The notes beneath the pieces were generated by a model. The model did not search any database. It was not told the origin of the DNA and worked only from the letters and a program-made list of their open reading frames with translations. A stretch of 64,000 nt of DNA, taken from positions 201,491 to 265,490 of the forward strand of contig NZ_FOSS01000002.1 in the NCBI RefSeq assembly GCF_900114355.1, written 5' to 3'. The DNA comes from Lysobacter sp. cf310 (GTDB lineage: Bacteria; Pseudomonadota; Gammaproteobacteria; Xanthomonadales; Xanthomonadaceae). Shown piece after piece: positions 1 to 9,476 of the stretch; position 1 is the stretch's first letter, and each line of letters starts with the position of its first letter. The position numbers and the translations under genes were made by a program.

Positions 1-610
1 CATGCGCAGCAGGCGGAAGCCTTTGACCTTCGGTCAGAAGAAGCGACAGCAAGGCAAAAGCAAATCCTCCCCAACCCTCCTTTTACAAAGGAGGGAGCTA
101 GAAGCACAGAGGAAGTGACCCACATGCGCAGCAGGCGGAAGCCTTTGACCTTCGGTCAGAAGAAGCAACAGCAAGGCAAAAGCAAATCCTCCCCAACCCG
201 CCCGGCCAGCAGGCATAGCCTGCCGGCGTTCACCCGTGCACGAACCTGCGGTTCGTAAGCCGCACAGCTTCACCCTTTTCCAAAGGAGGGAGCTAGGAGC
301 AAGAGAAAGTGACCCGCATGCGCAGCAGGCGGAAGCCTTTGACCTTCGGTCAGAAGAAGCTACAGCAAGGCAAAAGCAAATCCTCCCCAACCCTCCTTTT
401 GCAAAGGAGGGAGCTAGAAGCAACGGCAAGTGACCAGCATGCGCAGCAGGCGGAAGCCGTTGACTTCGTCCAGAAGTGACAACAGCAAAACAGAAGCAAA
501 TCCTCCCCAACCCGCCCGGCCAGCAGGCACAGCCTGCCGGCGTTCACCCGTGCACGAACCTGCGGTTCGTAAGCCGCACGGCTTCATCCTTGGATAAAGG
601 AGAGAGCTAG
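1..610. repeat. Tandem mosaic intergenic repeat, four units
   Basis: Four units begin with the same 21-base start (catgcgcagcaggcggaagcc) at 1, 123, 317 and 438. They alternate short (122 and 121 bases) and long (194 and about 175 bases), so the real period is a short+long pair of about 316 bases. Short units contain a palindrome, ccctccttt / aaaggaggg, around 75-97 and 391-413. Long units replace it with about 70 bases holding other small inverted repeats (caggca/tgcctg-type near 207-230 and 522-545). Units 1-3 are nearly identical and unit 4 is more diverged, including its first half. Reading frames across it merely reflect the repeat. More copies probably lie upstream of the window edge. 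Confidence 0.9.
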
Positions 611-662
611 AGCCAAAGCACCGAATATCAAATCGGCCGACAATGAAGAGCCGAGCGAGGCG
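611..662. other. Short spacer after the repeat array
   Basis: Spacer between the last repeat unit and the stop of the first gene. I see no feature in it. Confidence 0.5.
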
Positions 663-1286
663 CTAGCGCTTAGTAGTGATAGCCCGCCGCAAATTGTTGC
701 GCGCCGCCGCGTCGTAACGCAGGTGGTAAAACTCGCTCAGATAGATGCGCTCGCGCTTGAGCAGCCCCTTGAGGAAACGGCGCCGATTGAGCCGGAACAA
801 CGGCCCCGGCACCTGCCCCCGATACTCCGAAGCGATCCCCCGATCGTAAGCATCGAACGCCTCCGGCGCCGCCCCCAGGATCGCCATGTCGCCATCCAGA
901 AACAGCGCCGCCTCCTCGTCGACCTGGCTCGGATCGATCTGCCCATGGCGCGCGGTGAGATCGATCAACTCGACCACCCGCCGCACCTCGATGCCCGCCT
1001 CCGGCAGATAGCGCGCGATATGCGCCGCCGCCAGCTCGGCCGACCGCGCCTCGTTGTCGCGCCGTCCGGCCTGATAGATCGCATCGTGGTACAGCACCGC
1101 CAACGCCACCTCGACCGGCTGCCTCCAGCCCGGACCGGCCGCGACCTCGCCGTAGTGGCGCAGCACTTCGCGCACGTGATCGAAGTTGTGGTACGCCCGC
1201 GGCGGCGTCGCATAGGCGGCTTCCAGCTCGGCCCAGAGCTCGGGCGGCAGGACGATGGGCAGATCGACAGGCAATGAGGGCGACAT
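663..1286 (-). CDS. HD-superfamily predicted metal-dependent phosphohydrolase (COG4339-like)
   Basis: A 207-residue cytosolic protein. The family is predicted to bind divalent metal and hydrolyse a phosphoester; the substrate is unknown. Visible motifs are the early His pair in AYHNFDHV (H33, H37) and the HD dyad in VLYHDAIY (H67, D68), then an acidic FLDGDMAILG segment. The length suits this short HD family. The reading frame runs open to 1418, but the extra 44 residues are Arg-rich and unlike the family, so I take the ATG at 1286, where the PxxLWxxLxxAYxxPxRxYHN domain begins. It stands alone between the repeat array and the Excalibur gene. The call is based on motif reading and no function is established. 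Confidence 0.8.
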   Translation of the reverse strand: MSPSLPVDLPIVLPPELWAELEAAYATPPRAYHNFDHVREVLRHYGEVAAGPGWRQPVEVALAVLYHDAIYQAGRRDNEARSAELAAAHIARYLPEAGIEVRRVVELIDLTARHGQIDPSQVDEEAALFLDGDMAILGAAPEAFDAYDRGIASEYRGQVPGPLFRLNRRRFLKGLLKRERIYLSEFYHLRYDAAARNNLRRAITTKR

Positions 1287-1433
1287 CGACGACACGGTGA
1301 CGGAGGGCCTGCGCGCATCTTGGCACCGAACGCGTCGGCGGCGCGCGAATCGGCGGCTACGCGGCAAGACCGGCAGGAAGCGCCCCTGCCCCGCACCGCC
1401 GCGCAAGCTCGTCGCCACGCGGGCCCGGACCGC

Positions 1434-1808
1434 TCAGCGCCCGCGATACGGCTCGCAACCGATGCCGTCGTTGTCGCGATCCAGATGCGGGCCGTAGCCG
1501 GGATCGCCGCGCCGCACCGGCGCGGCGCCGGCGGCGCGCGCCTGGCTGCAATTGCGATAGGCGCCCGAGCCGGACGCCGGCGCGTAGCCCTGCGCACGCG
1601 CGGGTGCGTCAGCGTTCGCATCGGGATTCGTATGAGCGGACCGCGTTCGCGATTCCGCCGCGGGCGCGCCGCGGTGGCAGTGGTAACCGCCGTTGCGGCG
1701 GTCGTTGTGGCAGCCGTCGCGGTTGAGACCGCCGCCGTGCGCCTGCGCCGCCGGCGAGCACAGCACCGACATCAGCAGCATCGCCCAGCCCCACGACCGC
1801 CAGCGCAT
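1434..1808 (-). CDS. Secreted Excalibur-domain protein with YHCH motif
   Basis: A 124-residue exported protein. Residues 1-23 form a signal peptide ending AAQA. It is followed by HGGGLNRDGCH (24-34) and GGYHCHRG, a His/Cys motif common in small secreted proteins that carry this domain. The C-terminal part (about 84-119) is an Excalibur domain: YRNCSQARAAG, then the EF-hand-like calcium loop DRDNDGIGCE (110-119). Excalibur is a small calcium-binding extracellular domain; a cell-surface role is likely and the partner is unknown. The middle (50-80) is a low-complexity Ala/Arg/Asp linker. It lies downstream of the giant autotransporter on the same strand but behind a strong hairpin, so it is probably transcribed separately. 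Confidence 0.85.
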   Translation of the reverse strand: MRWRSWGWAMLLMSVLCSPAAQAHGGGLNRDGCHNDRRNGGYHCHRGAPAAESRTRSAHTNPDANADAPARAQGYAPASGSGAYRNCSQARAAGAAPVRRGDPGYGPHLDRDNDGIGCEPYRGR

Positions 1809-1865
1809 GCGCGCCTCCGTCAGCGCGCCCCCGGCCCGTTCGGGCCGGAGGCGCCGGAATAAAGT

Positions 1866-1899
1866 GCCGGCGCGACGTTCACGGTGACGTCGCGCCGGC
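1866..1899 (-). terminator. Hairpin terminator after the autotransporter gene
   Basis: A perfect 13-bp stem: gccggcgcgacgt at 1866-1878 and acgtcgcgccggc at 1887-1899, with an 8-base loop. Read on the minus strand it lies 47 bases past the autotransporter stop and is followed by ACTTTATTCC, a weak T-rich tail. It separates the autotransporter from the Excalibur gene. Confidence 0.75.
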
Positions 1900-1946
1900 G
1901 TTCCTGAGAACAGGCGGATGCGGTGTCGCCGCCTCCGCCTGCTCGA

Positions 1947-4900
1947 TCAGTACTTCTTCTCCAGGTTCAGCAGGATGCCATGGTCGCTGTCGTCATCGCT
2001 GCCGAACAAACCGCGGTACTCGAAGCGCAGGGTGAAGTCGCGCTCGGTGTGCAGGATCGCACCCAGTCCGAACACGAAACGGTTGCGCTCCAGCCCTTCG
2101 ATCTCGGCCCGGTAGAACGGACCGGACAGCAGGTCGGCGTAGTTCATGGTGACCGCGCTGTCGTCCTGGAAGTCGTGCTGGTACTCGAAACGCAGCTGCG
2201 GCGAGAAGGTGCCGTAGCTGACCGGGATCTCGTAGTCGAGCCGCAGGCCGACGCTGGCCGTGGTGGTGTCGACGTCCTGATCCTGGTAACGCAGCGCATA
2301 CACCGCGTCGCCCTGCTCGGTGTACCCGTCCAGACGCGCGCGGGCGATATCGACGCGGGCGTAGGGCGAGATGTGCAGGCGGTCGCGCTGGTAGTCGCCG
2401 CCGGCCGAGAACGAGGCGAACCACTGCGTGCCGTCGCGCTCGCCGCGCACGCGGCCGCCGTTGGCGGTCACGTAGCGGCGCGAGTCGAACGACAGCCACT
2501 GGTAGCCGAGCAGACCGTCGAGGAAGAAGGTCTCGCCCGGGTGGTAGCTGCCGTACAGCGCGAGCGTGTAGCTCTTGGCGTCGCTGCGGGTGCCGTTGCG
2601 GCCGATGTCGGTGTTGTCGCGGCCGTAACCGATACCGCCACCGATCGCGAACGCATCGTTGACGCGGGTGTCGATGCCGGCGCTGATGCCGGTGGTCTCG
2701 AAGTCGAAACCGGCGCTGCCCGAACGGCTGTCGCGGTCGCCGCTGTTGAGCGCGCCACCGGTCCAGATCGTGAACGAGCTCGCATCGCCGCCGCCCGACG
2801 CAGGCGCGGCGGTTTCCACCGGCGCCGCCTCGTCGCGGGTGGCGACCTGACGGCAGTCGCTGCCCGGGGTGCGGCGCACGTCGTCGGCGCAACGGCGATC
2901 CACGCCGAAGCTGATCCGATTCTGGAAGCGCGCGCCGTCGCCGTTGCCGCCGTGCATGCCCTCCATGCGCTGCTGGAAGTTGCCGATCTGCGAGGTGGCG
3001 AAGCGACGCGCGGCCGAGGTCTGCGCACCGAGCAGGCCCATGACTTCCGCATCCTGGGTCGGATCCGGACGGCCGGCGACGTCGAAGTCGATGGTCGCCG
3101 GGGCCGAGGTCGCATAGGCGTTGCTGAGCGTGAACGTGGCCGTGGCCGTGCCCGAGAACGAGGCCGCCGGAGTGAAGGTCAGGCGGTAGCTCGCGCTGGC
3201 GCCGCTGCCCGAGGACGCGATGGTCGCGGTGCCGGCACCGGCCGGCGTCAGCGAGACCAGGTTGGCGGCGGTGAACGGCCCACCGGTCGCGCCGGTGGTG
3301 AGCTCGACCGTGACCGGCGTGCCGGCGATCGCGGCGACCCGGCGCGACACCGCGACCGGCAACGGATTGACCGTGACCGTCGAGGTGATCGGCGCCGAGG
3401 GGCCGAAGGCGTTGTTCAAGGTGTAGACGATCGACACCGAGCCCGAGGCGCTGGCCAGCGGGGTGTAGGTGATGTTGGTGCCCGCCACGGTGGTGGTGCC
3501 CGTGGCCGGCGCGGTCACGATGGTGACGCCGGTATACGGACTGCCGGTGGCGCCGACCGTGGTGTCGATGGTCACCGGCTGGCCGGCCAGCGTGGTCGCG
3601 GCGCGCGGCTGTCCGACCGGCACCGGCAGCGGCGTGACCGTGATCGAGACCGTGGCCGGAGCCGACGTGCCGCCCGGGCCGATCGCGGTGTAGGTCAGCG
3701 TGTCCGGACCGAAGTACGCGGTGGCCGGGGTGTAGACGATGTTCAGTCCGCTGACCGTCGCTGTGCCGTGCGCCGGCGCCGAGGCGATCGCGATGGACGT
3801 GATCACGCCGGTGTCGTTGGCGGTGACGGCGATGGTCACCGGTTGCTGCGCCAGGGTCGTGGCGGTGTCGTTGTTGGCCACCGGCACGGCGTCGGCGATC
3901 ACGATGGTGTAGTTCACCGTGGTGTTGTAGCCGGCGTCGTCGGTGGAACGGATCGCGGCGGTGTAGCTGCCGGCGGTGGTCGGGGTGCCGCTGAGCACGC
4001 CGGCCGAGCTGAAGGCCAGACCGACCGGCAGGTTGCCCGAGACGATCGAGTAGGTGTACGGCGCGATGCCGCCACTGCTGCTCAGGCTCTGGGTGTACGC
4101 CACACCGACCGTGCCGCCGGGCAAGGTCGCCGGCGAGATCGTCACGATCGCCGGGGCGATGGTGAAGGTGTACACGCGCAAAGCCGTCTGGCTGTTGGCG
4201 TCGGTCGACTGCACGGTGATGCCGAAGTTGCCGTCCGAACGCGGGATGCCGGAGAGCGCACCGCCCGAGGTGAAGCTCATGCCGACCGGCAGCGCGCCGG
4301 ACGTCAGCGCGTAGCTGTAAGGCGCGACGCCGCCGGTGGAGCTGAACTGCACGCTATACGACACGGCCGCGGTGCCGTTGGGCAGGCTCGGCGGATCGAT
4401 CGTGATCGCCGGGGTCGCTACCACGATGGTGTAGTTCTGCTGCAACGCGAACGGCGCGCCCGCGCCGGTGCTGGCATCGGTGACTCGCACGGCGATGTTG
4501 TAGTTGCCCGGCACGGTCGGCGTACCGCTGAGCACGCCGGCGGAGCTGAAGCTCACCCCGACCGGCAGCGAACCGGCGGCCAGCGAGAAGCTGTACGGAC
4601 CGGTGCCGCCGCTGGCGGCGAAGTTGATGGTGGTGGCGACGCCGTAGTTCATCGGCAGGTTGCCGGCGGCCGGCGTCATGCTCAGCGTCGGCGCGCCGAC
4701 GGTCAGGGTGAAGGCCTGGCCGACGGTGAACGGACCGTTGCCGGTGCTGGAGTCGGTGGCGCTGGCGTTGAGCGCGAACGAACCCGCCGCGGTCGGCGTG
4801 CCCGACACGGTCACGCTGTTGGCGGTGGTGCCGGTGATGCTCAGGCCCGCCGGCAGGTTGGCGACGTTGTAGCCGGAGAACGGCTGAGTACCGCCGTTCC

Positions 4901-7900
4901 AGGTGAAGGTCTGGCTATAGGCGCCACCGATCTGCGCCGTCAGCGGACCGCTCGCGGTCACGGTGATGGTCGGGTTGGACACGGTGATGGTCACCGTGGC
5001 CGGCGCCGAAGTACCGGCGCTGTTGGTCGCGGTATAGGTGAAGCTGTCCGGACCGGCGTAACCGGCGGTCGGCGTGTAGCTGATCGTGGTACCGCTGGCC
5101 GTCGCCGTGCCATGCGCCGCCGCTGCCGCCACCGCCACCGAGGACGGAATGCCGCCGGTGATGTTCAGCGTGATCGGATTGGCGCTGCTGTCGTAGGCCA
5201 CCGTCGCCGAGACCGGGTTGGCCACCGGCACGATGTCGTTGACCAGCAGGGTGTAGCTCTGCGGCGCCGACGTGTACGGGCCGCTGCCGGTGCTGCTGTC
5301 GGTCGCGGTCAGGCTGAAGTTGTAGCTGCCCGGCGCGGTCGGCGTGCCGGTGATGCCACCGGAACTGCTGACCGACAGGCCCGGCGGCAGCGCGCCGCTG
5401 ACCAGCGCGTAGGTGTATGGCGAGACGCCGCCGGTGGCGCCGGTCACGGCCACGCCATACGCGTTGGTCACGGTCGCGTTCGGCAGAGTCGTCGGCGGCA
5501 GGATCACCGTCGCGGCCGTGATCAACAGAGTGTAGGAGTTCGAGCCCGTGTACGGGCCGCTGCCGGTGCTGCTGTCGGTGGCGGTAACGGTGAAGTTGAA
5601 GGTACCGCCCGCCGTCGGCGTGCCGCTCAGCGTGCCGTTGCTGGCCAGGCTCAGGCCGGCCGGCAAGGCGCCGGCGGTGACCGCGAAGCTGTAGCCGGCG
5701 GTGCCGCCCGAGGCGGTGATGGTCTGGCTGTAGGCCTGGGCCACGCCGCCGTTGGGCAGGGTCGCCGGGGCGACGGTGATGGTCGCCGCGCTCACGGTCA
5801 GGCTGTAGGCGCGCGAACCGGTCTGGCCATGGTTGTCGGTGGCGGTGACGGTGAAGTTGAAGGTACCGCCCGCGGTCGGCGTGCCACTGAGGGTGCCGGT
5901 GCCGCTCAGGCTGACCCCGGCCGGCAAGGCGCCGGCGGTGACCGCATAGGTGTACGGCGCGATGCCGCCCGCCGCGCTCACGGCCTGGCTGTAGGCGACG
6001 CCGATCTGCGCGCCCGGCACGGTCGCCGGCGTGATCGTGATCGTCGGCGCGGCCACCTGCAGCACATAGTTCTGCGTACGCGCGAACGGTGCGCCGGTGC
6101 CGGTGGAGCTGTCGGTCGCGCGCACCGAGAAGGTGAACAAGCCGGTGACAGTCGGCGTACCCGAGAGCACGCCGGTGTTGGCGTCCAGACTCAGGCCGGC
6201 CGGCAAGGCGCCCGCCGACACCGCATAGGTGTAAGCCGGCGTACCGCCGCTGGCGACGAAGGTCTGGCTATAGGCCGTGCCGTAGGTCGCGTTCAAGGTA
6301 CCGGCCGCCGGCGTCATGCTCAGCGTCGGCGCGCTCACGCTCAGGGTGAAGGCCTGGCCGACGGTGAACGGACCGTTGCCGGTGCTGGAGTCGGTGGCGC
6401 TGGCGTTGAGCGCGAACGAACCCGCTGCGGTCGGCGTGCCCGACACGGTCACGCTGTTGGCGGTGTTGCCGGTGATGCTCAAGCCCGCCGGCAGGTTGGT
6501 GACGTTGTAGCCGGAGAACGGTTGAGTACCGCCGTTCCAGCTGAAGGTCTGGCTGTAAGCGACGCCGATCTGCGCGGTCAGCGGGCCGCCTGCGGTCACG
6601 GTGATGGTCGGGTTGCCGACGGTGATGGTCACCGTGGCCGGCGCCGAGGTGCCGGCGCTGTTGGTCGCGGTATAGGTGAAGCTGTCCGGACCGGCGTAAC
6701 CGGCGGTCGGCGTGTAGCTGATCGTGGTGCCGCTGGCGATCGCGGTGCCGTGCGCGGCCGCCGTGCCGATCGCCACCGAGGTCGGAACGCCACCGGTGAT
6801 GTTCAGCGTGATCGGGTTGGCGCTGCTGTTGTAGGCCACCGTCGCCGAGACCGGGTTGGCGACCGGCGGGATGTTGACGATCTGCAGCGTGTAGCCACGC
6901 GGCGCCGAGCTGTAGGGGCCGGTGCCGGTGCTGCTGTCGGTCGCGGTCACGGCGAAGTTGAACGTGCCCGCGGCGGTCGGCGTGCCGGACAGCGCGCCGG
7001 TGCTGCTGCTCAGGGCGATGCCCGGCGGCAAGGCGCCTGCGGTGACGGCGTAGGCATACGGCGCGATGCCGCCGCTGGCCGGATTGAGCGTGGCGCTGTA
7101 AGCCACGTTCTGGGTGCCGTTGGCCAGCGTGGTCGCCGGCAGCAAGATGGTCGGTGCGGCGATCGTCAGCGCGTAGGCGCGCGAACCGGTGTGCGGCGCG
7201 CTGGTGCCGGTGCTGCTGCCGGTGGCGGTGACCGTGAAGTTGAAGAGGCCGCCCGCCGTGGGCGTGCCGCTCAGCGTGCCGGTGCCGCTCAGCGTCATGC
7301 CCGCGGGCAACGCGCCCGCAGTGATCGCGTAGCTGTACGGCGCGATGCCACCGCTGGCGGTGATGGCCTGGCTGTAGGCCGCCGCGACCGTGCCGTTGGG
7401 CAAGGTGGTCGGCGCGATCGCGATCACCGGCGGTGCCACCGCCAGGGTGTAGGCACGAGTGCCCGAGAAGTTGTTGGCGTCGGTCGCGCGCACCGTGAAG
7501 TTGAAGGTGCCGGCCGCGGTCGGCGTGCCGGTCAGGGCGCCGGAGGTGGTGTTGAGGCTCAAGCCGGCCGGCAAGGCGCCGGCGGTGATCGCGAAGGTGT
7601 AAGGCGCGGTACCGCCGCTGCCGGTGAAGGTCTGGCTATACGCCGCGCCCACGGTCGCGCCCGGAATGCTGGCCGGGTTGACCACGATGGTCGGCGCGAC
7701 CACCACGGTCAGGGTGACCGTCTCGACTTCGAAATAGGTGCCCGGGCCGGTGCTGCCGTCGGTGACGCGAATGCCGAAGGTGTAGGTGCCCAGGGTGGTC
7801 GGGGTGCCGCTGAGGGTCGCGCCGCTCAGGCTCAGGCCTGGCGGCAGCGGGCCGGATGCGACTTCGTGGGCGTAGCTGTGCGGGGTGACGCCGCCGGTGG

Positions 7901-8627
7901 TGCTGAAGGTCACCGAATACGGAAAGCCCTGGGCCGCGTTCGGCGGCGTGGTCGGTGCGATCTGCAGGGTCGGGTTGGCGACGTTCGGGGTGTAGGTCTT
8001 GACGCCGCTGACGCTGCTGGAGTCGGTGGCGCGGATCGAGAACGCGGTCGCGCCGCGCTGGGTCGGGGTGCCGCTGAGCACGCCACCGCTGGTCAGGCTG
8101 AGCCCGACCGGCAGCGTGCCGCTGTCGAGCGCATAGGTATAGCCGCCGCTGCCGCCGGTGGCGGTCAGGGTCACGCTGAAGGGCGTGCCGGCGGTCAGGC
8201 TGATCGTGGCCGGGCCGATCACGATGGTCGAGGCCGGGCCGATCGCCACGGTGACGGTTATGTCGCCGCCGAGATCGTCCTGGATCACGAAGGTGTCGGT
8301 GGTCGCGCTGTCGCCGTTATGGGCGTAGGTCAGCGGCAGGTTGCTGCCGCTCTGCACGCCCACCGTGCGGGTGCCGTGCGGCGTGGCCGCGGTGCCGGCG
8401 GTGATGCCGAAGCCGCCATGGCAGTGATTGACGTTGATGGTCTGCGAGCCGCTGTGCGCGACCGACATGCTCAGGGTCGGGCAGAACGTCGATGGCGCCG
8501 CCATCGCGGCCTGCGGCCACACGCTCGCCAGGCATAGCAGCGCGGTGGCTAGCCACGAGAACCAGGAAAAGAAGACGTGCGAAGGCGCACGCGGCGTCTC
8601 CACGCTATGCGCAAAATGCTGATGCAT
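1947..8627 (-). CDS. Giant autotransporter with about 14 He_PIG-type Ig repeats and a C-terminal beta-barrel
   Basis: A 2226-residue surface protein. Residues 1 to about 42 are a long signal peptide (hydrophobic ATALLCLASVWPQAAMAA). A short Cys-containing N-terminal segment is followed by about 14 putative Ig (He_PIG) repeats, each recognisable by SGG-APY-Y, LPAGLSL and SGTPT-G-FNF-V-ATD. Interspersed are bacterial Ig/cadherin-like modules (SYTPTAGYAGPDSFTYTATN). Residues from about 1951 to the end form a type V autotransporter barrel (FTIWTGGALNSGDRD, alternating strands, terminal aromatic Tyr). The stop is TGA at 1947-1949. The frame continues upstream to 9458, but that part is antisense to other genes. 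I choose ATG 8627 because the signal peptide begins there, with GGGGC upstream. It diverges from the tail-collar genes. The likely role is adhesion or surface display; no protease or passenger enzyme domain is visible. Confidence 0.92.
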   Translation of the reverse strand: MHQHFAHSVETPRAPSHVFFSWFSWLATALLCLASVWPQAAMAAPSTFCPTLSMSVAHSGSQTINVNHCHGGFGITAGTAATPHGTRTVGVQSGSNLPLTYAHNGDSATTDTFVIQDDLGGDITVTVAIGPASTIVIGPATISLTAGTPFSVTLTATGGSGGYTYALDSGTLPVGLSLTSGGVLSGTPTQRGATAFSIRATDSSSVSGVKTYTPNVANPTLQIAPTTPPNAAQGFPYSVTFSTTGGVTPHSYAHEVASGPLPPGLSLSGATLSGTPTTLGTYTFGIRVTDGSTGPGTYFEVETVTLTVVVAPTIVVNPASIPGATVGAAYSQTFTGSGGTAPYTFAITAGALPAGLSLNTTSGALTGTPTAAGTFNFTVRATDANNFSGTRAYTLAVAPPVIAIAPTTLPNGTVAAAYSQAITASGGIAPYSYAITAGALPAGMTLSGTGTLSGTPTAGGLFNFTVTATGSSTGTSAPHTGSRAYALTIAAPTILLPATTLANGTQNVAYSATLNPASGGIAPYAYAVTAGALPPGIALSSSTGALSGTPTAAGTFNFAVTATDSSTGTGPYSSAPRGYTLQIVNIPPVANPVSATVAYNSSANPITLNITGGVPTSVAIGTAAAHGTAIASGTTISYTPTAGYAGPDSFTYTATNSAGTSAPATVTITVGNPTITVTAGGPLTAQIGVAYSQTFSWNGGTQPFSGYNVTNLPAGLSITGNTANSVTVSGTPTAAGSFALNASATDSSTGNGPFTVGQAFTLSVSAPTLSMTPAAGTLNATYGTAYSQTFVASGGTPAYTYAVSAGALPAGLSLDANTGVLSGTPTVTGLFTFSVRATDSSTGTGAPFARTQNYVLQVAAPTITITPATVPGAQIGVAYSQAVSAAGGIAPYTYAVTAGALPAGVSLSGTGTLSGTPTAGGTFNFTVTATDNHGQTGSRAYSLTVSAATITVAPATLPNGGVAQAYSQTITASGGTAGYSFAVTAGALPAGLSLASNGTLSGTPTAGGTFNFTVTATDSSTGSGPYTGSNSYTLLITAATVILPPTTLPNATVTNAYGVAVTGATGGVSPYTYALVSGALPPGLSVSSSGGITGTPTAPGSYNFSLTATDSSTGSGPYTSAPQSYTLLVNDIVPVANPVSATVAYDSSANPITLNITGGIPSSVAVAAAAAHGTATASGTTISYTPTAGYAGPDSFTYTATNSAGTSAPATVTITVSNPTITVTASGPLTAQIGGAYSQTFTWNGGTQPFSGYNVANLPAGLSITGTTANSVTVSGTPTAAGSFALNASATDSSTGNGPFTVGQAFTLTVGAPTLSMTPAAGNLPMNYGVATTINFAASGGTGPYSFSLAAGSLPVGVSFSSAGVLSGTPTVPGNYNIAVRVTDASTGAGAPFALQQNYTIVVATPAITIDPPSLPNGTAAVSYSVQFSSTGGVAPYSYALTSGALPVGMSFTSGGALSGIPRSDGNFGITVQSTDANSQTALRVYTFTIAPAIVTISPATLPGGTVGVAYTQSLSSSGGIAPYTYSIVSGNLPVGLAFSSAGVLSGTPTTAGSYTAAIRSTDDAGYNTTVNYTIVIADAVPVANNDTATTLAQQPVTIAVTANDTGVITSIAIASAPAHGTATVSGLNIVYTPATAYFGPDTLTYTAIGPGGTSAPATVSITVTPLPVPVGQPRAATTLAGQPVTIDTTVGATGSPYTGVTIVTAPATGTTTVAGTNITYTPLASASGSVSIVYTLNNAFGPSAPITSTVTVNPLPVAVSRRVAAIAGTPVTVELTTGATGGPFTAANLVSLTPAGAGTATIASSGSGASASYRLTFTPAASFSGTATATFTLSNAYATSAPATIDFDVAGRPDPTQDAEVMGLLGAQTSAARRFATSQIGNFQQRMEGMHGGNGDGARFQNRISFGVDRRCADDVRRTPGSDCRQVATRDEAAPVETAAPASGGGDASSFTIWTGGALNSGDRDSRSGSAGFDFETTGISAGIDTRVNDAFAIGGGIGYGRDNTDIGRNGTRSDAKSYTLALYGSYHPGETFFLDGLLGYQWLSFDSRRYVTANGGRVRGERDGTQWFASFSAGGDYQRDRLHISPYARVDIARARLDGYTEQGDAVYALRYQDQDVDTTTASVGLRLDYEIPVSYGTFSPQLRFEYQHDFQDDSAVTMNYADLLSGPFYRAEIEGLERNRFVFGLGAILHTERDFTLRFEYRGLFGSDDDSDHGILLNLEKKY
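4670..5310 (-). repeat. Internal segmental duplication in the autotransporter, copy A
   Basis: This roughly 640-bp block is nearly identical at DNA level to 6308-6948, offset by exactly 1638 bp (546 codons, in frame). It encodes one cadherin-like module plus one He_PIG module (PVANPVSATVAY... through NLPAGLSITG...). The identity is much higher than between other repeats of the protein. Confidence 0.85.
6308..6948 (-). repeat. Internal segmental duplication in the autotransporter, copy B
   Basis: Partner of 4670-5310. Differences are scattered substitutions, for example codons giving IPSSVAVAA in one copy and VPTSVAIGT in the other. The in-frame offset points to recombination or slippage within the repeat array. 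Confidence 0.85.
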
Positions 8628-8921
8628 GTTCTGCCCCTGTTGACACCGCACGAGCTCGATCGGCCGCTGGCTGTCGAACCGTCCGGCGAGACTCGAATCC
8701 CTGTCCGCGGACATCGGGCTTGCACCCGAGCCGCACCCCTTGCGAACTGCTCCCGCCCATTCAATCAGGATTCGATCAGCAAAGAAAGTGCCTACCACTT
8801 CACAGATTCGCATGTTGCACTGCCACAAAAAATTAGCTTGTACCGCATGCGGCCTGTGAGCGAGAGTAACGGCCGCACCGGACATGACGTCCCGTGCCAC
8901 CATCCTTTTGGGGGAAAAGGT
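8628..8921. promoter_or_regulatory. Divergent control region between autotransporter and tail-collar cluster
   Basis: 294 bases without a gene, between two divergent starts. It is locally AT-rich at 8824-8837 (acaaaaaattagct), preceded by ttgcac at 8815-8820, a possible -35 for the tail-collar side. No good -10 is visible, so I make no firm promoter call. The Shine-Dalgarno for the first tail-collar gene (gggggaaaagg) lies at its 3' end. Confidence 0.4.
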
Positions 8922-9446
8922 ATGACCGAAGTCTTCCTCGGGCAGATCATGCTCACGGGGTTTGCGTTTGCGCCCAAGGGCTTTGCCCTGTGCAACGGAC
9001 AACTCCTGCCGATCGCTCAGAACCAAGCGTTGTTTTCCTTGCTCGGCACGACCTACGGCGGCAACGGCACCACCAACTTCCAGCTGCCGAACATGCAGTC
9101 GCGGACGCCGGCAGGCTTCGGCAACTCGGTCGACGGCGGCTGGAACCCGGCGCCCTACCAGCAGGGCGAGATCGGCGGCGTCGAGAGCGTGACCCTGCTG
9201 CAGACCCAGATGCCCGGCCACAACCATCTGGTCAACGGCACCAGCGCCACCGGCGCCATCCGTAACCCGACCAACGGCCTGTACGGCACCAACAGCACCT
9301 CTATCTTCGGCCCCTCCAACGGCGCTCTGGTGCCGCTGCAAGGCATGGGAATGGCGGGCGGCAATCAGCCTCACGCGAACATGCAGCCCTACACCGTGAT
9401 CAATTTCGTGATCGCACTGAACGGCATCTATCCGTCGCGTAACTGA
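8922..9446 (+). CDS. Phage tail-collar domain protein, MdpB-like (copy 1)
   Basis: A 174-residue protein of the tail-collar/microcystin-dependent protein family. The collar domain starts at once (FLGQIMLTGFAFAPKGFALCNGQLLPI), has the usual FSLLGTTYGGNGTTNFQLPNM turn, then GNQPHANMQPYTVINFVIALNGIYPS at the end. In phages this fold forms part of the tail or fibre attachment. In chromosomal MdpB-like proteins the role is not established. No signal peptide is present. Start ATG 8922 is preceded by gggggaaaagg. It is the first of three tandem paralogues transcribed away from the autotransporter. No other tail, baseplate or capsid gene is present, so it is not a prophage remnant in any obvious sense. 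Confidence 0.9.
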   Translation: MTEVFLGQIMLTGFAFAPKGFALCNGQLLPIAQNQALFSLLGTTYGGNGTTNFQLPNMQSRTPAGFGNSVDGGWNPAPYQQGEIGGVESVTLLQTQMPGHNHLVNGTSATGAIRNPTNGLYGTNSTSIFGPSNGALVPLQGMGMAGGNQPHANMQPYTVINFVIALNGIYPSRN

Positions 9447-9476
9447 GCCTCCGGCCAACCTTTACAGGAGTTTCCT

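Noticed and set aside
34-510. Repetitive ORF of 158 residues within the tandem repeats
   Set aside because: Its internal repeats mirror the DNA repeat units, with no biological codon bias.
1923-8537. 2204-residue open frame antisense to the autotransporter
   Set aside because: Low-complexity Arg/Gly/Ala/Asp product from the high-GC complementary strand. It has no domain, no signal and no start with a ribosome site; the opposite strand encodes a clear autotransporter.
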